Origin: Psilocybe azurescens | Lineage: Eukaryota; Basidiomycota; Agaricomycetes; Agaricales; Agrocybaceae | Assembly: GCA_023853785.1 (NCBI GenBank) | Contig: JAJIRX010001030.1 | Span: forward strand, 1-50,956 | Length of the DNA stretch: 50,956 nt | Direction: 5' to 3' | Shown: one piece after another, positions 35,460 to 45,404 of the stretch | How positions within the stretch are numbered: the stretch's first letter is position 1 | Layout of the letters: the number at the start of each line of letters is the position of its first letter | Notes under the pieces: generated by a model | Told to the model about the DNA's origin: nothing | What the model saw: the letters and a program-made list of their open reading frames with translations, nothing else | Databases searched by the model: none | Translations under genes and position numbers: made by a program

Positions 35460-36450
35460 TTGCCTTCAGATTTAAAATTTGAAAATATTGCACCAACAAA
35501 ACCACCAGACGCACCGCATAAAGCAACTAAATCTAAAAACACTGCTCTTAGTAGCAAACCAGTTTCACAACCCAATTTTGGGATAGTAGACGCAGCAGGG
35601 ACTAGAATATCTAGGACTACCCATAATTCTATTGCACCCGGCATAACAGAAACCCCTATTGAGAGTAACAGGAGGGAACATTCGCTTGAGAACTTCAATA
35701 GAGGATCGCCAATTAGGATGGGGGATCCAGTGGCATAAGGATCGCAGCTTCAAACTGAAGGGTTTGGATCAGAAGCGACATATGCAATTCCTACAATGGG
35801 TTAGGGCGATTCATCATGTTTGAAGGGCGCTTATATCATAACTCAGCTATTGGTACAACAATTCTGGTGGCCAGAAATGGAGATGGATATGAATTGGTTT
35901 GTTGGAACTTGTCCCTGATGTCAAGAACAACAAAATACTCTGATAAGAATTAAACTGGTTATCACACATACTTCTTCAATATTTCAGACATTACATGCCG
36001 ACTGTACACAGCATCTAACAATTTCCATATAGTACATGAAAGGGATGCTCTTAAATCTTGGATGGAGGGATGGCCCCTATGCTCGGAAACAGTTAGGGGA
36101 CCACCGTTTGTAGCAGCTGCCAACTGGTTTACTGAAAGTACGGAATTTCCAGCATTAAGATCCCTATGTATAACTCGCAAGCTAATGGTATGGTAGAATG
36201 ACCACACTGGGACGTTCGCTAAGCAATATATGAGATGTTAGGAGCTGCCAATATACACAAGTGGTTCTGGTTCTTCTCATATATTATGTGAGCGGATCAT
36301 GTGACTATATGAAGGAGGTTAGGGTGCTCTCCATATTTCATGGTACTGGGCCAAACCTCGTTCTTCTATTAGATGTCAAAGGAAGCTGACCTGGCTAGTC
36401 AAACCTCCCACTGGGCTACTGACTGATGAAGCCTTAATCGCCTTCCATGC
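35460..36450 (+). pseudogene. Ty3/Gypsy internal remnant: short gag-like ORF joined to integrase
   Basis: 35460-35738 is an open, polar frame (SKPVSQPNFGIVDAAGTRIS) that may be gag N-terminal. From about 35710 another frame gives GIQWHKDRSFKLKGLD and QFLQWVR, then with a one-base shift FIMFEGRLYHNS, then QQFWWPEMEMDMNWFVGTC (zinc-binding integrase N-domain). 35985-36200 holds SNNFHIVHERDALKSWMEGW and GPPFVAAANW (RNase H-fold core), and 36215-36450 holds GAANIHKW, WADHVTI, RRLGCSPYFMV and PPTGLLTDEALIAFHAE. Protease, reverse transcriptase and RNase H are absent between gag and integrase. Many small breaks occur. The fragment stops where an inverted LTR begins at 36451. Confidence 0.8.
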
Positions 36451-36682
36451 TGAGATATTAAGTGTGGGGTGTCTTTGCAATTGCCCAATACACAACACCC
36501 AATCAAATATATATTGATCAGCTCGATCTGGGAGGGTAAGCTTTAAGGCTTATTACAATAACTAGTCTAGCAGAGTACAGACTGAGGTGATCGCTCAAGA
36601 GTGATCACTAATAGCTCGAGAGCCCTTTAGACAGGCGAGTACACACGAGGCACTGAAAGATCAAGGGTGATCTCTCAAAGTG
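36451..36682 (-). mobile_element. Inverted LTR 3' end (copy C)
   Basis: Starts TGAGATATTAAGTG and continues as the reverse complement of the last ~230 bp of LTR copy B. It joins directly to the upstream block of X copy 2 at about 36684. Confidence 0.8.
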
Positions 36683-36859
36683 AGCTATCTCATCCAGCGA
36701 TCCCCTTCAATTATCCGTGATCGCCATGGTTTTTTATTAATAGGCATGTCTATAATTAGCCATGGAGATCACCGTCTCATTAACGGACTTCTTTGGGCAT
36801 CAATTTAACTTTAATCTTTCGGTGCTTCTCGATCGTCCCTGCCGTACACCTTTTTCCAC

Positions 36860-36866
36860 ATAAAAG
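36860..36866 (+). promoter_or_regulatory. TATA-like box of gene X copy 2
   Basis: ATAAAAG, 73 nt before the ATG at 36939, in the ~185 bp block conserved with copy 1. Confidence 0.5.
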
Positions 36867-36938
36867 CTGGATGTTTCACTTGATTCTGGTGTTCGCCCCA
36901 GTTTTTACTTATTGCATCTGCATTACTGACTTCACACC

Positions 36939-38874
36939 ATGTCATCCATTCCTCGAGAGACTTTTCGCCACCTGCAGAAAGCATGGGATCTCGCTCACAC
37001 AGCGCCTTTTGTTGAAGACCAACCGACCCATGAGAACGCTAGAGCACTGCTTAAGCGTATGCAGAAGTACTTGGTGAGTGCTTTACTAATTACTTGTAGT
37101 AATTCTTATGTCTCTTTAACTTTCTGCATAGTCCAACCATCTTTCCCAGTACGACGCTGAGTATGTGGAGTCGGCGTTCGCTATTCAGCGTACGGCGAAC
37201 ACTAGGCCAACGGATATTCCAGTTTGTCAGCACTGGCTCTTCTATTTATCGGATGTATCATCCTTATTTTCTTTGCGGCCCTTTCACCCCAGTAAGCCTC
37301 AATCTCTTTTGTTTCTCTTCTCCCTCAGTTACTCATCATCCTTAGGAGAATACTATTCTGTGGGAGGTGCAAGATCTTGCCTCCGCAGCTGGATTAGGTA
37401 TTGCGCCATCGATTGCACCCCGGTTATTAGACCCACACAGGCGATCGCCTCTGCCACTGAGCTGGAGGTCAGCAAGCAACGCTCCCAGGGCAAAGGAAAG
37501 GCGCGCGCTCCTACACCACCCTCCCCCTTAGCTTCTCCCAACCTTGTGCTTAACCGTCAACCGAGTCTGCGTCCCCAAGACTTGTTGGAACTTATTGTAC
37601 AGGCTGAGACCAATCGTTCACAGCGATCTCTCTCACCTGTTGCTGGTCCGTCGAAGCGCACACCGCTCTCCGACTCCTGCTCCAGCGTTCCATCTGTCAC
37701 CTGTTGTCGCCCCGCCCGAAGCGCAAGAGAGGAGATGCTGCTACTTTGAGAGCTCCTCGCCACGTCAACTCGTTGTCTTATGATCGCAAGAAATCTTTGG
37801 CCATCGCTGCTCTCCAAGCAAATCCTGGCGAACCCGTTCAGCGCGCGACAAGTCCTGATGACCTGCCAATTACTGCTCAAGAACTAGCAGAGCTAGGTGA
37901 ACACCGTCGCCTTGTAAGTCAAGGCTTGCGTTTTATCTTCTCAACTGGTTCCTGCTGACTAACAAGTGACTCATCTGCTAGCCTCTCATGATTTGCGCTC
38001 AATGCGTACTTTCTCCCTGTCCTGCCGCTTGTACCTTTCGTGGTCCTGGCAAGAGATGTGGGCCTTGCCAATGCCCAAAGCCAAAGCCTTGTTCGTTCCG
38101 CTCAACCCCTGCTGCCCAGGGTCGTTTTTTACAACCGGTATGCTCAAATGGGAGCATTGTCCATCAACAGTAGGTCTTTCTTTTCGCAAGTTGTTTACTG
38201 CTACTTTTCTAATGATCATATTTCGTATTACGCCCTAGCCATTCGACTATTGTGCACAGACCTTGGCAAGGCGCTGTCGCCATGAGACCGTGGCGATAGA
38301 CCACGCCGCTCAGTTACAAGCACTTACTCTTGCCTTGGAACTCCGGCTCTCGGAAACTATCCAAGCGATTGCCCATAACTCGCCCTCTTCCAACAATGCT
38401 CTGATCCCTCTTTTTGATAGTCCTGAAGCTCTTCGCCGAGCTGTCACCGCTTTTTTCTCTTTTGACAATTTTGAGGACAATGACTCGCCCCTTAGGAACT
38501 TATCCGAGCTTCTTCAAACCATCCCTTCGCATCACTTTGGTCAATTTCCTCAACTCTTAGAGCTTCTTTGCAAACACGGGTACTTGGATGTAGACGGGAA
38601 TTTTGTTCCTCCTGCCCCTCCATCTTCTGTCGATCACCCCATGCTCAATCTAGAGGGTGAGGAAGCTTCCAGTGGTGAAGAGTCGACGAAGAGTTCTACT
38701 GAGTCAGGGTCCTCCGACAGTGAGGAAGACAGATTGTCCAAGACCAAGGGATCCCCCAAAGAGGATCGCCCTTCTAGAGAGGAAGAGTCATCTGGTTCGG
38801 AAGATGACGATGATGATTCCGAGGAATCAGAGGATGAACACCCTCCTCTCAAAAAGGCACGCTTAACTTACTGA
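36939..38874 (+). CDS. Gene X copy 2: Cys-cluster, acidic-tailed protein of unknown function (frame-broken)
   Basis: Five exons: 36939-37073, 37132-37221, 37346-37913, 37982-38169, 38260-38874. All introns are GT...AG at the same places as in copy 1. The N-terminus is helical (RETFRHLQKAWDLAH). Exon 3 has a Pro-rich KGKARAPTPP region, a basic PRPKRKRG motif (NLS-like) and a helix (SLAIAALQANPGEPVQRA). Exon 4 has a cysteine cluster CAQCVLSPCPAAC then CGPCQCPKPKPCSF, resembling but not equal to a Zn2Cys6 finger. Exon 5 has a helical AIDHAAQLQALTLALELR segment and ends in a long acidic Asp/Glu/Ser tail followed by KKARLTY. Two breaks remain in exon 3 (near 37430 and 37680), and one extra T in the TTTTTT run near 38127 shifts the end of exon 4. 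Without those the product would be about 500 residues. A nuclear DNA-binding role is inferred only. Confidence 0.65.
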
Positions 38875-39259
38875 CTTGTACTTTTCCTGCCGCTTGCCAT
38901 CTTTCTTGGGACTTTTTTGTTTTATATGGCAGTACCTACTTGTAGATGTTCCACTTTACTACTTATGATCTTTTTAGGGTTTCTTCCTAGTGTAGTTAAA
39001 TTATTACATAATTCTTTTGTAATGAAACCCTTTTTCTTGGTCAAGTGAAGATTTCTTTAACGCAGAAGTTACATGTAATCTTTCTAATTGATAAATGTTA
39101 AAGCTTCAGTCCTGCCTGCTATTAATTTTACTGATTTCTGAGTTGCTTTCAAAACTGTTAGAGAATTGCAAAAATTTTCCAAGTCCTCTACCCACGTGGT
39201 GATTGCTCTTACATGGTGATCGCTACACATGGTGATTGCTCGCTCCCCAACTAAAGATC

Positions 39260-39275
39260 ACAACTCCCTAGTTGT
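39260..39275. promoter_or_regulatory. Conserved ACAACT/AGTTGT hairpin in the X-Y spacer
   Basis: ACAACT-CCCT-AGTTGT, the counterpart of ACAACT-CCGC-AGTTGT at 32829-32844. Both sit in GATCAC...GTGTAGGGATCACC. Upstream, a GGTGATCGC/GGTGATTGC motif is repeated three times in this copy (39198-39242). Confidence 0.5.
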
Positions 39276-39409
39276 GTAGGGATCACCAAGCATCTGTAAT
39301 GAATTATGTGTACTACAGTGGCCGATCACATGTGAACTTCATAGGCTTTACCTGAGCAGGGTGATCCCCTTATAAAGGAGAATGGACATAGTTTGTCTGT
39401 CCTGTAGCC

Positions 39410-39839
39410 ATGGATCCACCCATTGTTCCACCCGTCACACGCCCTAGCCGAAGAGAGGACAATTTTTGATTTTATTCCTCACACAACGCTGTACTATCAG
39501 TGTGCACTAAGCGAGTATTATCACTTGGATGAGAATACTATCCAGAGATGTTGCCAGAACCCCTACTCTACCGCCATCAACCCGACTCCGAAGTCTTCAC
39601 AAGCTTCTCGATGAATATTGCATTTACAAACATGAATGCCAGATCCGGGGTGTTGAAGCGCAAGTGGACCCCATCCTAGGGTTCGTACCTCCTCTGCAAC
39701 CCTTAATCCTAGCCACTGTTCAACTGGTACATTATTCTATGACTTTGTCCTTATGATAACACTTTCTGACCCCCCCTCTTAGCTACAGTTTGATATGGCC
39801 GACATCAATTATGAAAACAAAGTAGGCATTTGTCTTTAG
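39410..39839 (+). pseudogene. Gene Y copy 2: small protein of unknown function
   Basis: The ATG at 39410 gives MDPPIVPPVTRPSRRED and a stop. A one-base-shifted frame carries the part conserved with copy 1 (LAEERTIFDFIPHTTLYYQ, then EYYHLDEN). After 39600 the frame YCIYKHECQIRGVEAQVD and LGFVPPLQPLILATVQ runs to a donor at 39727. A 56 nt intron (39727-39782) leads to a short last exon (FDMADINYENKVGICL) and TAG at 39837-39839. Two frame breaks remain. It is always downstream of X and in the same orientation, suggesting a two-gene unit. I do not recognise the family. Confidence 0.5.
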
Positions 39840-40836
39840 ACACCACTAATCTACGGGTAGTGCCTGAGTTCTTTAGATATAAGTGCCCTTCAAACATGAT
39901 GAATTGCCTAACCCATTGTAGAAATTGCATATGTTGCTGTTTATCCAAACCCTTCGGTTGGAAGCTGTGATCTTTATGCCACTGGATCCCGCATTCTAAT
40001 TGGTGATCCTGCTGTTTTCCTTTGGCGATCACTGCTCTTCTGGATAAGGCAACCCCCAAATTTCTGTCTCGTCAGGTAAAGTTAGAGTAAAAACTAGTTG
40101 TTGAACATAGTCCCATAATTCAGGGCCTATTTTATCACCCTTAGATTGCAGGTGTAGCCTTTGGCCTTTGGCGTTTGCTGAATGTTGGCAATCACTTGGT
40201 TGGCGATCCCCCCTTGACAATCTCCCAGCTCCTCAAGCACGAGAAAATACAGTCGGTATTTCGTGGCTTACCACCAGTCGCTCCTTGAAATCGTCTCTTA
40301 TCTGGTACTTTGTTGATCATAGCGCTCATTAAAGTGAGTATTTGAGGTGCTTGATCTTTATTTGCTGCTACTAATTCTAGCAGTTTTGTCATATTAAAGG
40401 TATTTGGCTGCGCAGCCTCGCGCTTGAGGTTTAACTGAGGCCGATACCGAGGTCGACGAGCCTCTCGCACCCCTGGGATTGCTTTCATCCACGATCTTCT
40501 TCATTATATTGGGAGGCGGGAGGCGATTTCTACCCTGGCCTGGTAAACTTTCTTTAGACTCCACGATTTCTTGAGTGCATGATCTGGTTCTTTGATTTGC
40601 AGCCGAGCGTCAATTTTCTCCTGGAAAGCTGGCTGTAGGCCTCTCATAAACAGTTCGCCTTGGTTGTTCACGGCCTTCTCGGGATCCCGTACCATATAAT
40701 CCATGATGCCCGTGAATTCTCTATAGTAAGCACCGAGTTCAAACTGATCTTGGATTTGTTTTTTGGCTTGCTTGTTGATTAGGGCATGCAGGTCGTCTAT
40801 TGTGAATTCTTCGTCTTCTTCAGCGCCAGGATACAT
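39805..40836 (-). pseudogene. Ty3/Gypsy gag-integrase deletion remnant
   Basis: Reading leftwards, 40836-40504 is a gag capsid-like frame: YYREFTGIMDYMVRDPEKAV, LFMRGLQPAFQEKIDARLQI and KKVYQARVEIA, the typical order in basidiomycete Gypsy gag. 40488-40192 follows with AAQPNTFNMTKLLELV and a degraded Cys-containing end. 40220-40029 continues into KGDKIGPELWDYV. Then 40059-39805 gives GIQWHKDHSFQPKGLD and QFLQWVRQFIMFEGHLY, the segment just before the integrase zinc domain. As in the copy at 35460-36450, protease, RT and RNase H are missing. Confidence 0.8.
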
Positions 40837-41052
40837 TTCGAACAGTTCATTTTTGAATTGTTCCCAATTCTTGGTTTTGTAGGCCGGTCATCCAGTGGTA
40901 GTCATGCAATGAGCTCAATATTGATGGCGGGTATGCCAAATTTGGAAATTCACCAAATTAGATGACCGCTGCTGGGAAATTGTAATGTCACGGCATCAGT
41001 TTGCGTTGTTTTTGGCTCCAAACTTGGCAGGAGTGTAGCTCTCTCGATTCTG

Positions 41053-41913
41053 GAGGGCATCTGGTTCACTGGGAGAGTCCGCTGCGGACTGTACGGTGTA
41101 CCGTCCGCCCGGTCAGTCCGGCGAACTCATCTGGTATAGCGTGACTACGACCGTAGTCACTCCAACCCTCCTCTCACCGCTATCAAAGACGCGCCGCATA
41201 ACACTGACGATGTCTGGATATATGTGCCACCTGCCCCGAAAGCAACATTTGTCCACCTAAGTTCATCGTTCTTTGAGTCTCGATCACATTGAATCCGTGT
41301 TGTTGAGAAAAACTTCACACAATAATAAGAAGTTAGTACGAGTGGTAAAATTGCATCTATTTAAGCGCCTGAAAGTCAAAGTCTTCCATTTATTTTACCA
41401 CCTTTTTAATGTTCAGTCTTACACACTCTTGCATTATCAATGCATGCTTGCAGTTTCATCAGGGTTAGTTAAATAGGTCTTTTCACATCATCAAAAGTGG
41501 TACATATGGGACATATTAAACCTCTCTTAGACACCGCCCGGTCATTGTGGCACCCGAAAATTTTCACTTTGAGGTGTGCTTTGTATGGAAACATGCATTG
41601 ACATTTCTGGCTTGGTACACTAACGCACACCACTCACTGTAAATCATTTTGAGTTGTACGCTTTGGCTAAAGAAGTAGTCATGTGGCTTATTATACATGG
41701 CCAAAATTGAGCCGCCTGGAGCCCAACCGATGGCTCCCCCGACATAGCGCATGAAGGCCAGAGAGGTGGACAATGGTAGGCAATGATGTGGGAAGAAGGG
41801 TGCAGGAATATCATAACCCGTCACATAAGGTGGCAGTGGTCGGCACCCAGAGTCCGGCCGGAGTGTCCGGCGGAGTGTTCGGGGCCCGTAATTCTCGTGG
41901 ACCAGACTCTCTG
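41053..41913. mobile_element. Non-autonomous hAT-like transposon (861 bp)
   Basis: CGATTCTG flanks both ends (41045-41052 and 41914-41921); the right S copy has a single CGATTCTG (45496-45503) and no insert, proving an insertion with an 8 bp target duplication, the hAT length. Termini are imperfect inverted repeats: left GAGGGCATCTGGTTCAC, right (reversed) CAGAGAGTCTGGTCCAC. Near both ends are GC-rich copies of a TCCGGCG motif and palindromes (AGTCCGCTGCGGACT and GTGACTACGACCGTAGTCAC), like hAT subterminal transposase sites. No transposase ORF is present. Confidence 0.8.
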
Positions 41914-42716
41914 CGATTCTGCACCGATTTGTGCAAAAATTTTTAAAAATAAGGTAACATTTTTTGCTACACACTAATTACATAAAAATCTGTGCAAATT
42001 TATAGGTAACCCGTGCGGTTCCCTGGTGAGAAGTGAGAAAGAGAATAAGGGATCCTCTTAGAAGTGGGTCAAACTATATACTACTGCAAAAACAAGGGCT
42101 CTATGTTTGTGATTCAAACTTTGTCTAATCTAATCAATACATCTGTGACATGCAGAGAACTTGCCATTGTAGACCCCAATCAAACAAGTTTGACCGCTTA
42201 TTATGAAGATCACGTGCTGACCTTGAATTGTTGTGAGGTCTTCACGTGATTATCATCAAAAATTAAAAATATCCGGCTCCTGTCTAATCTAATCAATACA
42301 TCTGTGATGTGCAGAGAACTTGCCCCAATCAAACAAGTTTGACTGTTTATTATGAAGATCCCGTGCTGACCTTGGATTATTGCGAGGTCGTCATGTGATT
42401 ATCATCAAAAATCAAAAATATCCGGCTCCTGTGATGTGCAGGGGACTTGCCCCATTCAAACAAGTTTGACCACTTATTATGAAGATCCCGTGCTGACCTT
42501 GGATTATTGTGAGGTCCTCACGTGATTATCATCAAAAATCAAAAATATCCGGCTCCTGTCTAATCTAATCATTACATCTGTGATGTGCAGAGAACTTGCC
42601 CCAATCAAACAAGTTTGACTGCTTATTATGAAGATCCCGTGCTGACCTTGGATTATTGTGAGGTCCTCACGTGATCACCGTCAAAAATTCAGAATATCTG
42701 GCTCCTGTCTAATCTA

Positions 42717-43831
42717 CAGTGACTTGCATACAGTATACCGACGCTCCTTGGGACACTGACATTCCTTGAGCCAAATTGAATTTACAAGCCCAAATTTGAT
42801 TCAAAACACTTAATTTGTGGTAACCTTATTTATGTAGTATAGATACAAGCTCAGGTCAAGTTTCATAGCGATTAGATAACTTCCTCTGGTTCTAGATCGA
42901 AATATGGTAAAGAATGTGGGTATATTTCACTGCAAATTTTTTTTTCATGACTTTGTGCCATTTTGGTTTGGTTTTTGAGCAATATTTTTACACATTCAGA
43001 AAGCTCTCATTTTCCTCTTTCCAATACACCTTTAATAGTAAGAATCCGGTCAATTTTGACCTCAGAATGAATTGACTTTAGTGTCGGCATGACAATCTGA
43101 TGCAATATGCACTGGTTCACACATGAGCATTACATTTTTGATGCGCAGAAACACGGTTGGTAAAGGCTTGGGTCACACTATCCCAAGGACCGTCAGTGTG
43201 ACATTTTGACATCCCCAGTAATTGTTGTATATTGCACCGAAAATCCCGCTTTTTGTCCTAAAAAAGTTATCAATAGGTGTATACAAAGTCCCTCCATGAC
43301 CCGATGTAAAAATATTTAGTGATTATTAGGAAAAAAATTCAGGACAAAATGCTGTCCCAGAGAACGTCCATATACTGTATTGTTTTGCAGTCTGAAAATT
43401 TCAGCGTGCACCTTGATGTTACCATCATTTAACTCTATCACGGTAACTACATTTTAAATACAACCCTGGGGGCGCTGGCGCACAGCTCTTGTAATAGTCC
43501 ACTGTTCTGTAGTCACACTCGTAGGACAAAATATAATATACAGTTCGTTCACTGCATCATGCAACGATAGCTATCTCTGGGGTAGTTTTCTGTTGTTTAT
43601 TGTACCACACAAGAATACCACAATGCATATCTTGAGAAATAGGAGGGGCCATTGGAGTACAAAAGTCTTTCCATTCAATAAATACCTATATATGCCATTG
43701 TTACCAATGCCTGCATGCGCAAGATCTGTCCCAACACCACAAAACTGGGAAAAATAAGGTTTGAAGTGAGAAGTTGGTCACATCAAATGGCTTGAGGAAA
43801 ATTTTGGACTGCAAAAGTACGCAAGTCACTG
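42717..43831. mobile_element. Non-autonomous Tc1/mariner-like transposon (1115 bp)
   Basis: Ends are perfect inverted repeats CAGTGACTTGC followed by a near match (ATAC versus GTAC). TA lies on both sides (42715-42716 and 43832-43833). The uninterrupted site TCTAATCTAATCAATAC exists in other tandem units of both S copies. A TA duplication with CAGT termini is the signature of Tc1/mariner/pogo elements. No long ORF is present, so it must have been mobilised in trans. Confidence 0.85.
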
Positions 43832-43975
43832 TAATCAATACATCTATGATGTGCAGGGAACTTGCTATTATACACCCTAATCAAACAGGTTTAACCGCTT
43901 ACTGTGAAGATCACGTGCTGACCTTGGACTATTACAAGGTCCTCACGTGATCACCATCAAAAATCTAGAATAAAT

Positions 43976-45347
43976 CAATATGGCCAGAAAGCCAAATATT
44001 TCTATCATTCTGAACCATATGCAAAAACTTGGCGTACAAGATATATATCTAAAGTTTCAGGAAAATACAACTTTAAGTAGATTGACGAGGTGAACTACTA
44101 CTATCGGTGTAATTTTATTCAATTCATACGTCCCCACATTACATGGTCGTTAAGTTTGTAACAGATGTCACATCTGTCCCTCACAAGTGATCACCCAGTG
44201 GCGGAAACCTTATTAATTATCAAAGGCGATCCCTGTGCCCAGAAATCACAAAAGCTGTCCACTAAATTAGGGCGATCACCTGTTCGGTAGTTAAACATCA
44301 CTGTGCCACACGGGAGATCGCCCCACGGACCGAATGCATTGGCAATTGAAATCTTGTCTACAACTCAACATATGGTGGACTACTAGATCCGACCATAATA
44401 CTTGTGATTTGCAATGCAGCCGACGTGAGTGAGGGATTGCCCAGTTAGCGATCGCCACTCGATACTATAGGTAACTTGATATTATCTTCAAATAAGCGCT
44501 GTAGCCTAGGAAAACTAGTACTTTCCACTATTATAATGGGTGCAGCAAAGGCTAGGCAGCACGCAACCCATTTCCTTCCGTTTCTGTTGGTCTATTTCAA
44601 TCATCACAAACCAAGGCATCTATTTAGTCTATATAAACAGTCCTGTATCCTAGAATAGGAACCAAGTAATCTATCGCCCCAAATTTGATATCAGAATCTA
44701 CTTTGAATAAGAACATACGTGTTAATACTTCGAGAACTAGTAATTTGTGTGATAAGAAATCGAACACTACAGTTCACCATAAGATATTAGGGCGGTACCT
44801 GGTTTAGTGAGCGATCGCGATTGTTATATTCAATGTCAGGGCTATTAGACTTGATAAGCAGGCTTTTTATAAGTCATCCGTGGACTGCCCTGGGGATTGT
44901 TCAGTGCGGGTTAGAACCCTATACGGCTAGCGGTTGCTCATAGTAACTAGGGACGACTGTCAAAGAAATCCGTCTGTGCAATACGTTGCCCATTGTAATT
45001 AAGGACTGTGAACTTGTGTGCCCACTCGCTTAGAGGAACTAAGAATACGTTATACTCGTAATAGGGGCGATCGCTCATAGTTTTTATATTTTGAGTTTGA
45101 GTTTTAAAAGAATAACAAAGCAATCTGATAAGTGCCCCGTGTGCACTCGCCCCCAAAAGCAATCCACTTGATATTTGGAGATCGCCCTCATTGCGAGTGA
45201 TCGCCTTTGATATTATTAGTACCCTGTGTACACTCGCCCACAAAAAGCGATCCCCTTGATATTGGTGATAACCCTCACTGCAAGCAATTGCCCTTGATAT
45301 TTGGTGGTCACTGATGCAGGAATGAAGTTGTCTAAAATACACCAGCT
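43976..45347 (+). mobile_element. LTR copy E
   Basis: Begins near AATATGGCCAGAAAG, the same boundary as copy F in reverse, and ends ACACCAGCTT like copy D. It is nearly identical to D over ~1.37 kb apart from a few indels, so the two are recent duplicates. 45349-45400 directly after it (GTGCTTGGGAACCTTAG) matches another internal stretch of LTR copies A (about 998) and B (about 34347), so the right junction is also mosaic. Confidence 0.8.
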
Positions 45348-45404
45348 TGATGTGCTTGGGAACCTTAGTATGATTTCCTACGAAAGGTACTCTTAGGAAA
45401 GTTG

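Larger units (their letters stand above)
40957..43975 (+). repeat. Repeat S, left copy, with two nested DNA transposons
   Basis: Native parts are 40957-41052, 41922-42716 and 43832-43975. They align with the right copy (45405-46318) through TGTCACGGCATCAGTTTGCG, AAAAATAAGGTAACATTTTT and CTACTGCAAAAACAAGGGC. From 42123 on, ~150 bp units starting TCTAATCTAATCAATACATC repeat in tandem (starts at about 42123, 42283, 42428 partial, 42559 and 42710 interrupted). Each unit holds the CACGTG hairpin. A 61-codon frame (42064-42249) recurs identically at 45615-45833, but it is repeat-derived and not called a gene. Confidence 0.85.

Noticed and set aside
29898..39839. X-Y units as complete DNA transposons with inverted ends
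   Set aside because: I found no inverted repeats or target duplications at the unit borders; the ends abut unrelated Gypsy/LTR pieces, so unit limits remain open.
42064..42249. 61-codon ORF conserved at 45615-45833
   Set aside because: Conservation follows from the recent S duplication; neighbouring tandem units do not keep the frame.
42110..42716. CRISPR array
   Set aside because: Units of ~150 bp repeat along their whole length with no unique spacers, in a eukaryotic context. It is a tandem repeat.
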